Assembly (NCBI GenBank): GCA_024279945.1
Contig: JAJRRA010000037.1
Coordinates: forward strand, 1 to 64,000
Direction of reading: 5' to 3'
DNA: 64,000 bases
Origin: Gammaproteobacteria bacterium
GTDB lineage: Bacteria; Pseudomonadota; Gammaproteobacteria; Xanthomonadales; SZUA-36
In this document: in pieces, positions 52,405 to 61,431 of the stretch
Layout of the letters: every line of letters begins with the position of its first letter
How positions within the stretch are numbered: the first letter of the stretch is position 1
Position numbers and translations under genes: made by a program
The notes under the pieces: model-generated
Told to the model about the DNA's origin: nothing
Databases searched by the model: none
Seen by the model: only the letters and a program-made list of their open reading frames with translations

Positions 52405-53593
52405 GTGCTTTGCAAAACTTGCGCTTGCCCACTTGCAGGACGCCGCTGAAGCCGGCTTCCAGTCTCAATGTGCGATCGCTGACTTTCTCTCCATCAATGC
52501 GCACGCCGCCTTGCTGGATCATACGGAATGCCTCGGAATTGCTGCTGACAAGACCACACTGGCTGAGTGCCGCCGCCAGTCCAATTCCATCACCGCCGGT
52601 TTCCAGGGTGTTTTCGGGAATGTCGTCGGGCATCTGCCCCTGCTGGAACCGGGCGATAAACGATTCGCGGGCGGCAACGGCCGCCCCGGCATTGTGGAAG
52701 CGTTCAATCAGTTCTTCGCACAGCAGGAACTTAACGTCACGCGGATTGCGCCCGCCTTCCACCTCGGCCTTGAGTGCCGCCAGATCTTCGTTACTGCGAA
52801 AACTCAGCAGATCGAAATAGCGCCACATCAGTTCATCCGAGATAGACATCAGCTTGCCGAACATCTCATCCGGTGAATCGGTGATGCCGACGTAGTTGTT
52901 CAGCGACTTGGACATTTTCTGCACGCCATCCAGACCTTCCAGCAAAGGCAAGGTAATGATGACCTGCGGTGGCTGACCATAGTGCTGTTGCAAGTGACGC
53001 CCGACATGCAAATTGAATTTCTGGTCCGTGCCGCCCATTTCGACATCACATTCCAGCGCAACCGAGTCGTAACCCTGGGCCAGTGGGTAGAGGAATTCAT
53101 GAATGGAAATCGGCTGATTGTTCTTGAAGCGGGCCTCGAAATCGTCCCGCTCGAGCATGCGCGCCACGGTGTACCTGGCAGCCAGGTGAATCATTCCCAC
53201 CGAACCCAGCTCATTCAACCATTCCGAGTTGAAACGAATTTCCGTTTTTTCACGGTCCAGGATTTTGAATACCTGCTGAGCATAGGTTTCGGCGTTTTCC
53301 CTGACCTGTTCGGGCGTGAGTGGCTTGCGGGTTGCACTTTTCCCGCTGGGGTCACCGATCAAGCCGGTAAAGTCCCCGATCAGGAAAATGATCGTGTGCC
53401 CCAGATCCTGGAACTGACGCATTTTGTTGATGATGACGGTGTGACCAATGTGCAAATCCGGCGCCGTCGGATCAAAACCCACTTTTACCCGCAGGGGCCG
53501 GCCCAGCTTGAGGCGATCTTCCAGTTCCTCAAGCTTGATAATGTCATCTGTACCGCGGGCAATCAGGTCCAGGGCTTGTTGTATGTCGATCAT
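52394..53593 (-). CDS. tyrS: Tyrosine--tRNA ligase
   Basis: A 399-residue class I synthetase. The HIGH motif is H48-H51 (DLHIGHTVI), and KMSKS is at residues 226-230. The C-terminal S4 RNA-binding domain contains [23 protein letters not shown] 53593 is favoured because GGAA lies 6 bases upstream and it gives the family-like [14 protein letters not shown] start; ATGs at 53605 and 53608 are alternatives. It heads the minus-strand operon tyrS-tyrA-Nudix-dipeptidase-TSUP-DDAH and is divergent from the M23 peptidase. Confidence 0.96.
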   Translation of the reverse strand: MIDIQQALDLIARGTDDIIKLEELEDRLKLGRPLRVKVGFDPTAPDLHIGHTVIINKMRQFQDLGHTIIFLIGDFTGLIGDPSGKSATRKPLTPEQVRENAETYAQQVFKILDREKTEIRFNSEWLNELGSVGMIHLAARYTVARMLERDDFEARFKNNQPISIHEFLYPLAQGYDSVALECDVEMGGTDQKFNLHVGRHLQQHYGQPPQVIITLPLLEGLDGVQKMSKSLNNYVGITDSPDEMFGKLMSISDELMWRYFDLLSFRSNEDLAALKAEVEGGRNPRDVKFLLCEELIERFHNAGAAVAARESFIARFQQGQMPDDIPENTLETGGDGIGLAAALSQCGLVSSNSEAFRMIQQGGVRIDGEKVSDRTLRLEAGFSGVLQVGKRKFCKAHVE

Positions 53594-53758
53594 ATGGGTT
53601 TCCATCATCGTATTCGTTGCATTCTATGGCTTTGCAGGCTGTGTCTCCACCCCGAATTTCAATAAAAGCGAAAGCAAACCGGCGATTGACCCGCGCCCCT
53701 GCGGTCAGTATCGTTACGGTGCCCGAACCAAGCAGGATGCAACCGGCCGTATCACGAC

Positions 53759-55135
53759 ATGGAACTTCCAGGATTTATCCACAAAATCCGTCACCGAATT
53801 GAGGATGACCGCCACTGGCTGACCCGTCAGAAACTACTTGTTTTTGGCGCTACACTGGTCATTATCGGAATATCCATGGGGGCTTTCGAATCAAGCCAGG
53901 TGCCGCCTGGCAAGACAAACTATTCCCAAATTATCGAACTCAGCCTGCCTGACCGCCTGCTCCTTCAATCCGCCGCTCAAAGCGATGAAGACACTAGTCC
54001 GTCGGCACCATCATTCGGTCTGGATGATGACTGGGCAATCGGCCAATGGGATGCTGTTAAAGTCCGTTCCGGCCAGACCCTGGACACCATATTCAGGAAT
54101 CAGGGTTTCAGCGTTGCGCTGTTGCACAAAATTCTGGCCCTGAACGAGGACACCCGGGGCCTGAGGAAAATTCGCCCCGGAGAGACTTTCGAATTCCGTA
54201 AAGATACCAACGGAAAGCTGCTGCAGATGCGCTACCCGCTGGATGAATCACGCTACCTGCTGGTACGGGACGAAAACGATGTATTGTCCGCTGAAATTCA
54301 ACAGCGCCAGATCATTGCAGAAATCAGCGAAGCACAGGGCGTGATCAACTCATCACTGTTCCTGGCTGCCAAAAAAGCCGGCCTGAGCGATGCCATGATC
54401 ATGAAACTGGCCAATATCTTTGGCTGGGATATCGATTTCGTGCTGGACATTCGCCAGGGTGACCGCTTCATGCTGGTGTATGAAAAACTCTACCGTGAAG
54501 GCGAGTTCCTGCGCGACGGAAACATACTCGCCGCGACCTTCATCAACCAGGGTGAACGATTCCAGGCCGTTTATTTCGAGCATGATGGAATCTCCGCCTA
54601 TTTCGCACCGGATGGGCGCAACATGCGCAAGGCTTTTTTGCGGGCGCCGCTGAACTTTTCGTATATCAGTTCCAGCTTCAATCCACGGCGCATGCACCCG
54701 GTCCTGAAACGCATCCGTCCCCATAACGGCATTGATTACCGGGCCCCGCGCGGCACCCCGGTCTATGCTGCCGGCGATGGCATCGTGATCCGTTCCGACT
54801 ATTCCCGAGCGAACGGGCACCACGTATTTATCAGGCACGCCAACAATATCCAGACTAAATACCTGCACTTCACCCGGCGGACCGTAAAAAAGGGCCAGCA
54901 CGTCAAACAGGGTCAAACCATTGGTTATGTCGGCTCCAGCGGCCTGGCAACCGGCCCGCACCTGCACTACGAATTCCTGGTCAATGGTGTCCATCGAAAC
55001 CCCAGAACGGTATCTTTACCCAAAGCAGAGCCATTGAAAGGTGAAACACTCAAGGCCTTCCAGGCGCATGCGGCACCGATGCTGACCCAGTTGAGCCGGC
55101 GCGAGTCTGCCTCCCTGTATGCCAAACGCGAGTAA
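53759..55135 (+). CDS. M23-family peptidoglycan DD-endopeptidase (MepM-like)
   Basis: A 458-residue membrane-anchored cell-wall hydrolase. A single N-terminal anchor (about residues 26-44, LLVFGATLVIIGISMGAF) precedes a LysM-like/OapA region (about 97-170, with VRSGQTLDTIFRNQG and IRPGETFEFRKD) and a C-terminal M23 domain. Zinc ligands are in RPHNGIDYRAPRG (H and D) and TGPHLHYEFLVNG (HxH). It cleaves peptidoglycan cross-links during growth. The order with tyrS and anmK is conserved in gammaproteobacteria. Confidence 0.9.
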   Translation: MELPGFIHKIRHRIEDDRHWLTRQKLLVFGATLVIIGISMGAFESSQVPPGKTNYSQIIELSLPDRLLLQSAAQSDEDTSPSAPSFGLDDDWAIGQWDAVKVRSGQTLDTIFRNQGFSVALLHKILALNEDTRGLRKIRPGETFEFRKDTNGKLLQMRYPLDESRYLLVRDENDVLSAEIQQRQIIAEISEAQGVINSSLFLAAKKAGLSDAMIMKLANIFGWDIDFVLDIRQGDRFMLVYEKLYREGEFLRDGNILAATFINQGERFQAVYFEHDGISAYFAPDGRNMRKAFLRAPLNFSYISSSFNPRRMHPVLKRIRPHNGIDYRAPRGTPVYAAGDGIVIRSDYSRANGHHVFIRHANNIQTKYLHFTRRTVKKGQHVKQGQTIGYVGSSGLATGPHLHYEFLVNGVHRNPRTVSLPKAEPLKGETLKAFQAHAAPMLTQLSRRESASLYAKRE

Positions 55136-55185
55136 GGCCTGAGGTGAAAAGGTAAATCCCGTTCGTGTCCCTATGGTTATACCCT

Positions 55186-55358
55186 AAACGTAAATGAGGC
55201 ATAAACTGATACTGTAAGAGCCCGCTTGCGGCCCTATAGGCACACGCCAAACGTAAATGAGGCATAAAGTGATACTGTAAGAGCCCGCTTGCGTCCATAG
55301 GCACACGCCAAACGTAAATGAGGCATAAAGTGATACTGTAAGAGCCCGCTTGCGGGCG
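55186..55358. repeat. Three tandem copies of a GTAAGAG repeat unit
   Basis: Nearly identical units of 63 and 61 bases begin at 55186 and 55249; a third, partial unit begins at 55310. Each starts AAACGTAAATGAGGCATAAA (C for the last AA-G in copy 1) and contains TGTAAGAGCCCGCTTGCG. Differences are few: one substitution in the start, GGCCCT versus TCC in the middle. The GTAAGAG core recurs in single elements at 56497 and 58672. It fills most of the 249-base gap before anmK. Confidence 0.9.
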
Positions 55359-55384
55359 ACCAGCTACGTTTCAGGCAAACTTCA

Positions 55385-56500
55385 ATGTCCAGCAAGACCA
55401 ATAACAAAGAACTGTATATAGGAATGATTTCCGGCACCAGCCGGGACGGCTGCGATACCGTACTGGTCCGGTTCGAGGGCAGTCGGCCCTGTTTATTGGA
55501 CTCCCTGTGCCTGCCCTACCCGGCTGAGCTGGCCTATTTACTGAAAGAGATGATCGAAGCCGGACAAAAACCGACCGACAGTGAACTTAAGAAAGCGCAT
55601 GATTGCCTCGGTGATTTCTTCAGCCAGGCGGTCCAGACCCTACTCGACAAATCCAGCCTGGAATCCACAGCAGTCACCGCCATTGGCTCACACGGTCAGA
55701 CTGTTTGGCACAATCCCGGGGGAACCCCTCCTGAGACGATTCAGCTCGGCAATCCACAAGTCATAGCCCGTAATAGCGGCATCGTTACCATCGGCGACTT
55801 CCGCCGCGCCGATATCGAAGCGGGTGGGCAGGGTGCTCCCCTGGCCCCCTTACTACACCGCGCCCTGTTCAGGCCCCAAAGCGGAACACGTGTCATCCTT
55901 AACCTGGGCGGAATCGCCAATATCTCTGTTTTGAACAGCGATGGGTCGGTTTCCGGATTCGATACCGGCCCGGCAAACTGCCTGCTGGATGCATGGATAC
56001 GCGAACAGCGTGCCCAGCCGTATGACGAGGGCGGCTCCTGGAGTGCCGGCGGAACAGTCAGCCAACTCCTGTTGCTGAACCTGCTGATGGACTCTTGGTT
56101 CAAAAAGCCCCCACCAAAAAGCACCGGTGTGGAATACTTCAACCTGCAGTGGCTGAAACAGCAGGATATCGTCAATTCAATCGACCCACGCGATGTCCAG
56201 GCGACCCTGGCGCAACTGACCGCAAGCACCGTTGCCACCGCTATCGCCCCCTTCAAACCAGCAGATATCCTGATCTGCGGTGGCGGCGCTCACAATACAG
56301 ACCTGCTCAAACGCCTGCAGGACCTGCTGCCGGGTACGTCCGTAGTCTCCACTGAAATGCAGGATTTGCACCCCGACTGGGTCGAAGCCGTCCTGTTCGC
56401 CTGGCTGGCGCGTGAACGCCTCGCCGGTAAAGTTCAGGACACACGCAGCATTACGGGTGCCCGCAAGCCCGTGCTTCTGGGGCATGCGTTCAAACCGTAA
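55385..56500 (+). CDS. anmK: Anhydro-N-acetylmuramic acid kinase
   Basis: A 371-residue sugar kinase that recycles anhydroMurNAc released from peptidoglycan. ATP- and sugar-site motifs are YIGMISGTSRDGCDTVLV (N terminus), VTAIGSHGQTVWHNPGG, LNLGGIANISVL and ADILICGGGAHN. It supplies MurNAc-6-P for re-use and works downstream of AmpG. The stop codon lies inside the next GTAAGAG repeat. The upstream gene is the M23 endopeptidase, in the same direction. Confidence 0.95.
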   Translation: MSSKTNNKELYIGMISGTSRDGCDTVLVRFEGSRPCLLDSLCLPYPAELAYLLKEMIEAGQKPTDSELKKAHDCLGDFFSQAVQTLLDKSSLESTAVTAIGSHGQTVWHNPGGTPPETIQLGNPQVIARNSGIVTIGDFRRADIEAGGQGAPLAPLLHRALFRPQSGTRVILNLGGIANISVLNSDGSVSGFDTGPANCLLDAWIREQRAQPYDEGGSWSAGGTVSQLLLLNLLMDSWFKKPPPKSTGVEYFNLQWLKQQDIVNSIDPRDVQATLAQLTASTVATAIAPFKPADILICGGGAHNTDLLKRLQDLLPGTSVVSTEMQDLHPDWVEAVLFAWLARERLAGKVQDTRSITGARKPVLLGHAFKP

Positions 56501-56550
56501 GAGCCTGCTTGCGGGCGATGCTGTCCGGTCGGCCCCAGGGGGCCTCTTAC
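56497..56550. repeat. GTAAGAG palindromic element overlapping the anmK stop
   Basis: GTAAGAG (56497-56503) pairs with CTCTTAC (56544-56550); inner pairings include GCCTGC/GCGGGC and GGCCCC/GGGGCC. The anmK stop TAA is at 56498-56500, inside the left arm. It also sits between the convergent anmK and ampG genes, where a bidirectional terminator would be useful. Confidence 0.8.
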
Positions 56551-56563
56551 ACTGCAGGTGCTT

Positions 56564-57805
56564 CTATCGCTCCTTCCAGGGCGCCGCCTTCAACAGCATC
56601 AGCATCCCCGGTACGGCAACGGCGGTGCACAAGAGGAAGAACTGGGTATAACCCATGGCCTCGATCAGGAAACCGGTGCTGGCATTGGCAAAGGTGCGGG
56701 GCACGGCAATGAAACTGGTAAACAGCGCGAACTGGGTGGCGGTGACAGCACGGCTGGTCTCTCGTGCAATATAGGCCGTCAGGGCCACGGTGCCGAGACC
56801 GACACCCAGGTATTCGGCACTGACCACCAGGAACAGACCCACCGGGCTGTAGCCCACCACGCTGAGCCAGGCAAAGCCGAGTATCGTAATCATCTGCACA
56901 AAGCCGAATATCCACAGAGCCCGGTTGATGCTGAGCCTCAACATGGCGACACCACCAATGATCGAGCCCGCAATCACGGACCACAGAGCAGCCACCTTGG
57001 CGATGGAACCGATTTCGGTACGGCTGAATCCCATATCCAGGTAAAATGGTGTGGCCAGTGCGGTGGCCATATTGTCACCCAGTTTGTACAGGAACATGAA
57101 AGCGAGAATGGCGAATGCGGCACTCACACCATCGCGGGAAAAGAACTCGCGAAAAGGTTCGATCACGGCTTCGCGCAGCGTATTGGGCGCCATTTTGTCA
57201 TCGCTGACTTCGCGGATCAGCAGCGTTGTCACAACACCAACCAGCATGAAACTGGCCGTAATCCAGTAAACAACGGACCATGGCAGGAGATCAGACAGGA
57301 TCAGTGCCAGCGAACCCGGCACCAGCGATGCCAGGCGATAGGCGTTAACAAATATTGACGTGCCGGTGCCAAGTTCATCATCCGCCAGCAACTCCCGCCG
57401 GTACGCGTCGATCACAATGTCCTGGCTGGCTGAGAACAAAGATACCGTAAATACTACCGCAACAATAGCGGACAAGGACCGGGCCGGGTCAAACTGCCCC
57501 AGCATGCCAATGGCAAAAAACAGCGCGATCTGGGTGATCAGTGCCCAACTGCGTCGCCGCCCAAGGAACGGCAGCGAAAACCGGTCCATTAACGGCGACC
57601 ACAGGAACTTCCAGGTATAGGGCAACGACATCAGCGAAAACAGCCCAATGGTCGCGAGGTCTACGTCGTTGCTGCGCAGCCAGGCCGGCACCAGTTGGAT
57701 CAGCACATAGAGCGGCATGCCGGAAGTGAAGCCAAGAAACAAACAGACCAGCATCTTGCGGTTCAGCAGGATGGTTTTCCAATCGCGTCGCGGCTCAGTG
57801 TTCAA
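56564..57805 (-). CDS. ampG: Muropeptide permease AmpG
   Basis: A 413-residue major-facilitator transporter that imports anhydro-muropeptides from the periplasm. The family sequence LLNRKMLVCLFLGFTSGMPL at the start, LPYTWKFLWSPLMDRF and SASQDIVIDAYRRE are typical AmpG. About 12 helices. The only start in the correct place is TTG 57805, 4 bases after the xthA stop; the next ATG would delete the first helix. With anmK beside it, it forms a peptidoglycan recycling pair. Confidence 0.93.
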   Translation of the reverse strand: MNTEPRRDWKTILLNRKMLVCLFLGFTSGMPLYVLIQLVPAWLRSNDVDLATIGLFSLMSLPYTWKFLWSPLMDRFSLPFLGRRRSWALITQIALFFAIGMLGQFDPARSLSAIVAVVFTVSLFSASQDIVIDAYRRELLADDELGTGTSIFVNAYRLASLVPGSLALILSDLLPWSVVYWITASFMLVGVVTTLLIREVSDDKMAPNTLREAVIEPFREFFSRDGVSAAFAILAFMFLYKLGDNMATALATPFYLDMGFSRTEIGSIAKVAALWSVIAGSIIGGVAMLRLSINRALWIFGFVQMITILGFAWLSVVGYSPVGLFLVVSAEYLGVGLGTVALTAYIARETSRAVTATQFALFTSFIAVPRTFANASTGFLIEAMGYTQFFLLCTAVAVPGMLMLLKAAPWKER

Positions 57806-57808
57806 AGT

Positions 57809-58605
57809 TTATTCGCTTGCAGTCACGCCGGCCGCGATGTCAAAATCATAATCCATGATCAGGGGTGCATGATCCGAAAACCGTTGATCTTTGTATATTT
57901 CAGCCCGTATGGCTGATTGTGCCAAAGCGGGTGTGGTGACCTGGTAGTCAATACGCCAACCGGTGTTATTGTCCCAGGCCCGGCCACGATTCGACCACCA
58001 GGTGTATTGCTCCTCGCGCGGATCAACATGGCGAAAGGCATCAGCCATACCCACCGGACCGAACAGTTCATCCATCCAGGCGCGCTCCTCGGGCAGGAAC
58101 CCTGAATTTTTCTGATTCCCCCGCCAATTTTTGATGTCGATCTTTTTGTGCGCGATATTCCAGTCGCCGCATATGACGTAATGACGCCCATCTGAAGCCA
58201 TTTCCGCCAGCAGGGGCTGCAGGTAATCCATGGTTCGATACTTTATTTGCTGGCGCTCCTCCTTGGAGGACCCGGAAGGCAGATAGAGCGACACCACCGT
58301 CAGATCACCAATGTCCACCCGTAACCAGCGCCCTTCGCTATCCATTACATCCCATCCAATGCCGTGCTGCACCCGGTCCGGTTGGTGGCGACTGTAGATG
58401 GCCACGCCGCTATAACCTTTTTTTGCGCATCATGGTAATAGACGTGATATCCCGGTGGTGAAAACACCGGATCTTCCAGTTGATGACGCTGGGCTTTGGT
58501 TTCCTGGATGCAAACCAGGTCGGCATTTTGCCTGTCCAGCCAGTCAAAAACTCCTTTCCTGGCCGCTGCCCGGATACCGTTGGCGTTCAGTGAAATAATC
58601 CGCAT
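57809..58605 (-). pseudogene. xthA: Exodeoxyribonuclease III, broken by one-base frameshift in an A7 run
   Basis: The 5' part (58605 down to about 58418) reads MRIISLNANGIRAAARKG and LVCIQETKAQRHQLEDP, ending near YYHDAQKK. The 3' part (58405 down to 57809) reads AIYSRHQPDRVQHGIGWDV, GDWNIAHKKIDIKNWRGN and FSDHAPLIMDYDF. All ExoIII catalytic motifs (NANG, QET, GDWN, SDH) are present but in two frames. The break is at a run of seven A on the minus strand (58418-58424): eight A would restore a normal 265-residue enzyme. It may be a real mutation, slippage or a sequencing error. Confidence 0.8.
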
Positions 58606-58671
58606 TGAATTTTTACCTTCCGGATGGGTGGGTTCTGTGCAGCGCACTTCAGCAAGGTGCAACGATTTTTC

Positions 58672-58731
58672 TGTAAGAGTTCGCTTGCGAGCAATCTTCC
58701 AGAGCATGTCGGCCGCAAGCGGCCTCTTACA
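58672..58731. repeat. GTAAGAG palindromic element upstream of pyrE
   Basis: TGTAAGAG (58672-58679) pairs with CTCTTACA (58724-58731). Inner hairpins CGCTTGCGAGC and GGCCGCAAGCGGCC are visible. It lies in the 284-base gap between the divergent xthA and pyrE genes, where no gene is supported. Confidence 0.85.
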
Positions 58732-58889
58732 TCAGCATAACAAAAAAAGACACCAATGCACTTGGACCCCGGGCATCTTTTTGGGCATACTCTAGTCTGC
58801 ATTTTGCTTTGATGTGCATGTCAGGGCCCGTTAACACCTGCCTTATCATTGCGTTGCCGGCCCTGATTTTGAATGGAATGGATTCTGTG

Positions 58890-59531
58890 ATGCGGGACTA
58901 TAAAAACAGGTTCTTTGAACTGGCGTTGAGGAAAGGCAACCTCAGCTTTGGTCGTTTCACACTTAAATCCGGGCGTGTCAGTCCGTATTTTTTCAATGCC
59001 GGCGGCTTCGACGATGGCGCCTCATTGGCTGAATTGGCAGAATGCTACGCGGAATCCATCATCGACTCCGGCCTGTCTTTTGACCTGTTATTCGGCCCGG
59101 CTTACAAAGGCATCCCTCTCGCCGCAGCCACTGCCGTAGCGCTGCACAAGCAGCACGGCCGCAACGTACCCTATGCGTTCAATCGCAAAGAGGCCAAAGA
59201 CCATGGCGAAGGCGGCCTGATCGTGGGAGCGCCGTTGGCGGGCCGTGTTCTGATCATCGATGATGTAATCTCAGCCGGCACTTCCGTCAGGGAATCCATA
59301 GACATCATCAAGGCTGCAGGTGCCCAACCAGCCGGAATTGCCATCGCGCTCGACCGCCAGGAACGCGGCCAGGGTGACTTATCAGCAGCCCAGGAAATCA
59401 ATCGGGATTTCGGCATCCCCTGCACAGCTATTGCCGAATTAGATGACCTGATACATTTTCTTCAAAGCCCGGGCAAGGATAAAATCGACCTGACAGCCAT
59501 ACAACGATATCGTGAAGACTATGGAACATAG
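58890..59531 (+). CDS. pyrE: Orotate phosphoribosyltransferase
   Basis: A 213-residue enzyme that attaches PRPP to orotate, in pyrimidine synthesis. The PRPP motif is in [17 protein letters not shown] and the orotate site in [13 protein letters not shown] and [18 protein letters not shown]. The ATG at 58890 gives the exact length of E. coli PyrE (213 aa); an ATG at 58878 is possible, and the frame back to 58809 is too long. It overlaps the DUF4124 gene by 11 bases. Confidence 0.96.
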   Translation: MRDYKNRFFELALRKGNLSFGRFTLKSGRVSPYFFNAGGFDDGASLAELAECYAESIIDSGLSFDLLFGPAYKGIPLAAATAVALHKQHGRNVPYAFNRKEAKDHGEGGLIVGAPLAGRVLIIDDVISAGTSVRESIDIIKAAGAQPAGIAIALDRQERGQGDLSAAQEINRDFGIPCTAIAELDDLIHFLQSPGKDKIDLTAIQRYREDYGT

Positions 59532-60198
59532 GCCCAAAACTGCTTCCATTTTTACCCTGATCTTTGTGTTAATGGCTATGCTGGCTACGAGTTCCACGGT
59601 GACCGCCAAGGTCTACCGCTGGGTGGACGAAAACGGTGAAGTTCACTACAGCGAGACTCTCCCCCCGAATTTTAATGACATAAAACACGATGAACTGGAC
59701 AGCCAGGGTATTGTCCGGGCCAAAGATCAGAAAATGACGCCAGAGCCTCCCAAACCTGCCTCCACGGACGAACCCAAAGAATTGCCCAGGGACTCGTCCG
59801 GTATGCAGCGATCAAAAGCCATGTATTCAGAAAAAGAATTGCAGCAACGAATGGATAATTTTCTCCTCCTTCGTTACGATTCAGAGCAGGAAATTCTGGA
59901 TGCCATGACCGTGGAAATCAATCAGCTTGAATATGACCGGATTCTGCTGCAAACCTCACAGCAGAGCATGTCAGATGCTTACCGTTCCCAAATTAGGGAA
60001 GCTGCCGCCAGGCAAAGATCCGGTGTGGAGGTTGATCAGAAGATCATCAGCACAATCAAGGATTTACGCAACCGCATGGAAACCTACCAGGAAAACCTGG
60101 CCAAACTGGAGGTAAGGGAAAATGAGATCAACAAAAAATTCAGCACCCAGTTGAAGCGCTACCAGTCCCTGGTCCATCGCCAGTTCAAGGATTCCTGA
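59521..60198 (+). CDS. DUF4124 family periplasmic coiled-coil protein
   Basis: A 225-residue protein with a signal peptide (about residues 1-29, [20 protein letters not shown]) and the DUF4124 core [21 protein letters not shown] long charged coiled coil follows (about 90-225). No enzymatic motif is present; DUF4124 proteins are periplasmic and of unknown role. ATG 59521 is inside the pyrE coding end. The preceding GTG (59512) is an alternative. Confidence 0.85.
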   Translation: MEHRPKTASIFTLIFVLMAMLATSSTVTAKVYRWVDENGEVHYSETLPPNFNDIKHDELDSQGIVRAKDQKMTPEPPKPASTDEPKELPRDSSGMQRSKAMYSEKELQQRMDNFLLLRYDSEQEILDAMTVEINQLEYDRILLQTSQQSMSDAYRSQIREAAARQRSGVEVDQKIISTIKDLRNRMETYQENLAKLEVRENEINKKFSTQLKRYQSLVHRQFKDS

Positions 60199-60252
60199 AC
60201 ACTGCTCACTTAGTGTAGTGTCCTGTATCAAGTTGTCATAGCGGGAGTCCCC

Positions 60253-61008
60253 TTGTATACACGCTGCCCCGGCTGCCACACCGTTCATCCAGTCAACGCC
60301 CTGCTGCTGGCGCAGGAGCGGGGGAAATATCGTTGCGGCAAGTGCAAGCAGGTCAACAATGCGCTTGAGTCCCTGTTTGACCAGTGGCCTGACCCCGGCG
60401 ACCCGCCGGCAATGGCCGGTAAACTGCCGGTGCTTGGAATCCAGCTTGATCTGAATGCAGCAAAACAGACCCGCTTAAAGCCTGGAGAAACCTCGTTGTC
60501 TTCAGACGAAGAGCTTGTGGAAAACCAGGCTAAAAGGCACAACAGGAAATGGGTGAGGGCTGCATGGATCACCACGGCGATCGCTCTTCTTATTCTGGTC
60601 CCTGTCTATCTCGCAGAGTTCTTCCAACAGCCCTTGCCGGACTCCACCACGATCAGGGATATGCTGGCAAGATCCGGGCAAAAGGCGGCAGCACCCTTCC
60701 GCGACCGTGAGCAGATTCAGTTGCTCAGCCGTGATCTGCGCAACCACCCTGAGCGCCCCGATACCCTGAATCTGAGCCTGACCATCGTCAACCGCGCAGC
60801 CCGTTCCCAGGCGTTCCCCGGGCTGGAAGTCATCCTGACGGACTCCGGCGGACAGGCCCTGAGCAAGCGCCTGTTCGAACCCGCTGAGTACCTCCCGGAA
60901 GACGCTGACACCAAGGCCGGTATGACCCCGGAAGCCTACCTTCACATCCGCCTGGAACTCGCCGACCCCGGGCGCCAGGCGGTCGGTTTTGAATTGAATT
61001 TTCGATAA
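60253..61008 (+). CDS. DUF3426 / zinc-ribbon membrane protein
   Basis: A 251-residue protein. The N terminus YTRCPGCHTVHPV with KYRCGKCKQVNN is an MJ0042-type zinc finger, then a charged linker, a single membrane helix (about residues 99-118, AWITTAIALLILVPVYLAEF) and a periplasmic DUF3426 domain (SLTIVNRAARSQAFPGLEVI). The start is TTG 60253, 5 bases after GGGAG; there is no ATG there. The function of DUF3426 is unknown. It often lies next to prmA or fis-linked genes. Confidence 0.85.
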   Translation: MYTRCPGCHTVHPVNALLLAQERGKYRCGKCKQVNNALESLFDQWPDPGDPPAMAGKLPVLGIQLDLNAAKQTRLKPGETSLSSDEELVENQAKRHNRKWVRAAWITTAIALLILVPVYLAEFFQQPLPDSTTIRDMLARSGQKAAAPFRDREQIQLLSRDLRNHPERPDTLNLSLTIVNRAARSQAFPGLEVILTDSGGQALSKRLFEPAEYLPEDADTKAGMTPEAYLHIRLELADPGRQAVGFELNFR

Positions 61009-61138
61009 GACACATTCTTCATGATCAGATCATGAGCTTCCCTAATAAATGACCATACAGCTTTTTTAATCAGCGCCTGATGTGGTAGGGTTAGAAGCTT
61101 CAGTCGATCCTATAAAAACAGGGCGAAATCAGTACCCG

Positions 61139-61429
61139 ATGTCCAGAAAAAATCTTATTGACCCCGCCGCTGCCCAGGACCATTCAATCCCGTTGAGACA
61201 GAATGTTCAGGATGCCATCCGACGCTACCTGGAGGATATGGGCCAATCCCAGCCCAACTGCCTGTACCAGACGCTTTTGGCAGAAGTCGAGCCCCCGTTG
61301 CTTGAAGAAGTTCTGCGTTACACCCAGGGCAACCAGTCCAGAACCGCAAAAATCCTCGGAATTACTCGTAACACCCTGAGGACCAAATTGCACCGCTACG
61401 ATATTCCGGTGACCAATGGGAAGAGCTGA
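61139..61429 (+). CDS. fis: DNA-binding protein Fis
   Basis: A 96-residue nucleoid protein and transcription factor. The C-terminal helix-turn-helix is in [20 protein letters not shown] then [11 protein letters not shown]. The N-terminal part ([16 protein letters not shown]) forms the beta hairpin and dimer helices. The ATG at 61139 gives family-typical length; an in-frame start at 61082 is too long. dusB, which usually precedes fis in enterobacteria, is absent. A perfect 15-base palindrome (CATGATC-A-GATCATG, 61020-61034) lies 105 bases upstream. Confidence 0.93.
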   Translation: MSRKNLIDPAAAQDHSIPLRQNVQDAIRRYLEDMGQSQPNCLYQTLLAEVEPPLLEEVLRYTQGNQSRTAKILGITRNTLRTKLHRYDIPVTNGKS

Positions 61430-61431
61430 AC

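Noticed and set aside
55186-55358. Tandem repeats considered as a CRISPR array
   Set aside because: Only three units, no unique spacers, repeats of about 61-63 bases with the same content throughout, and no cas genes.
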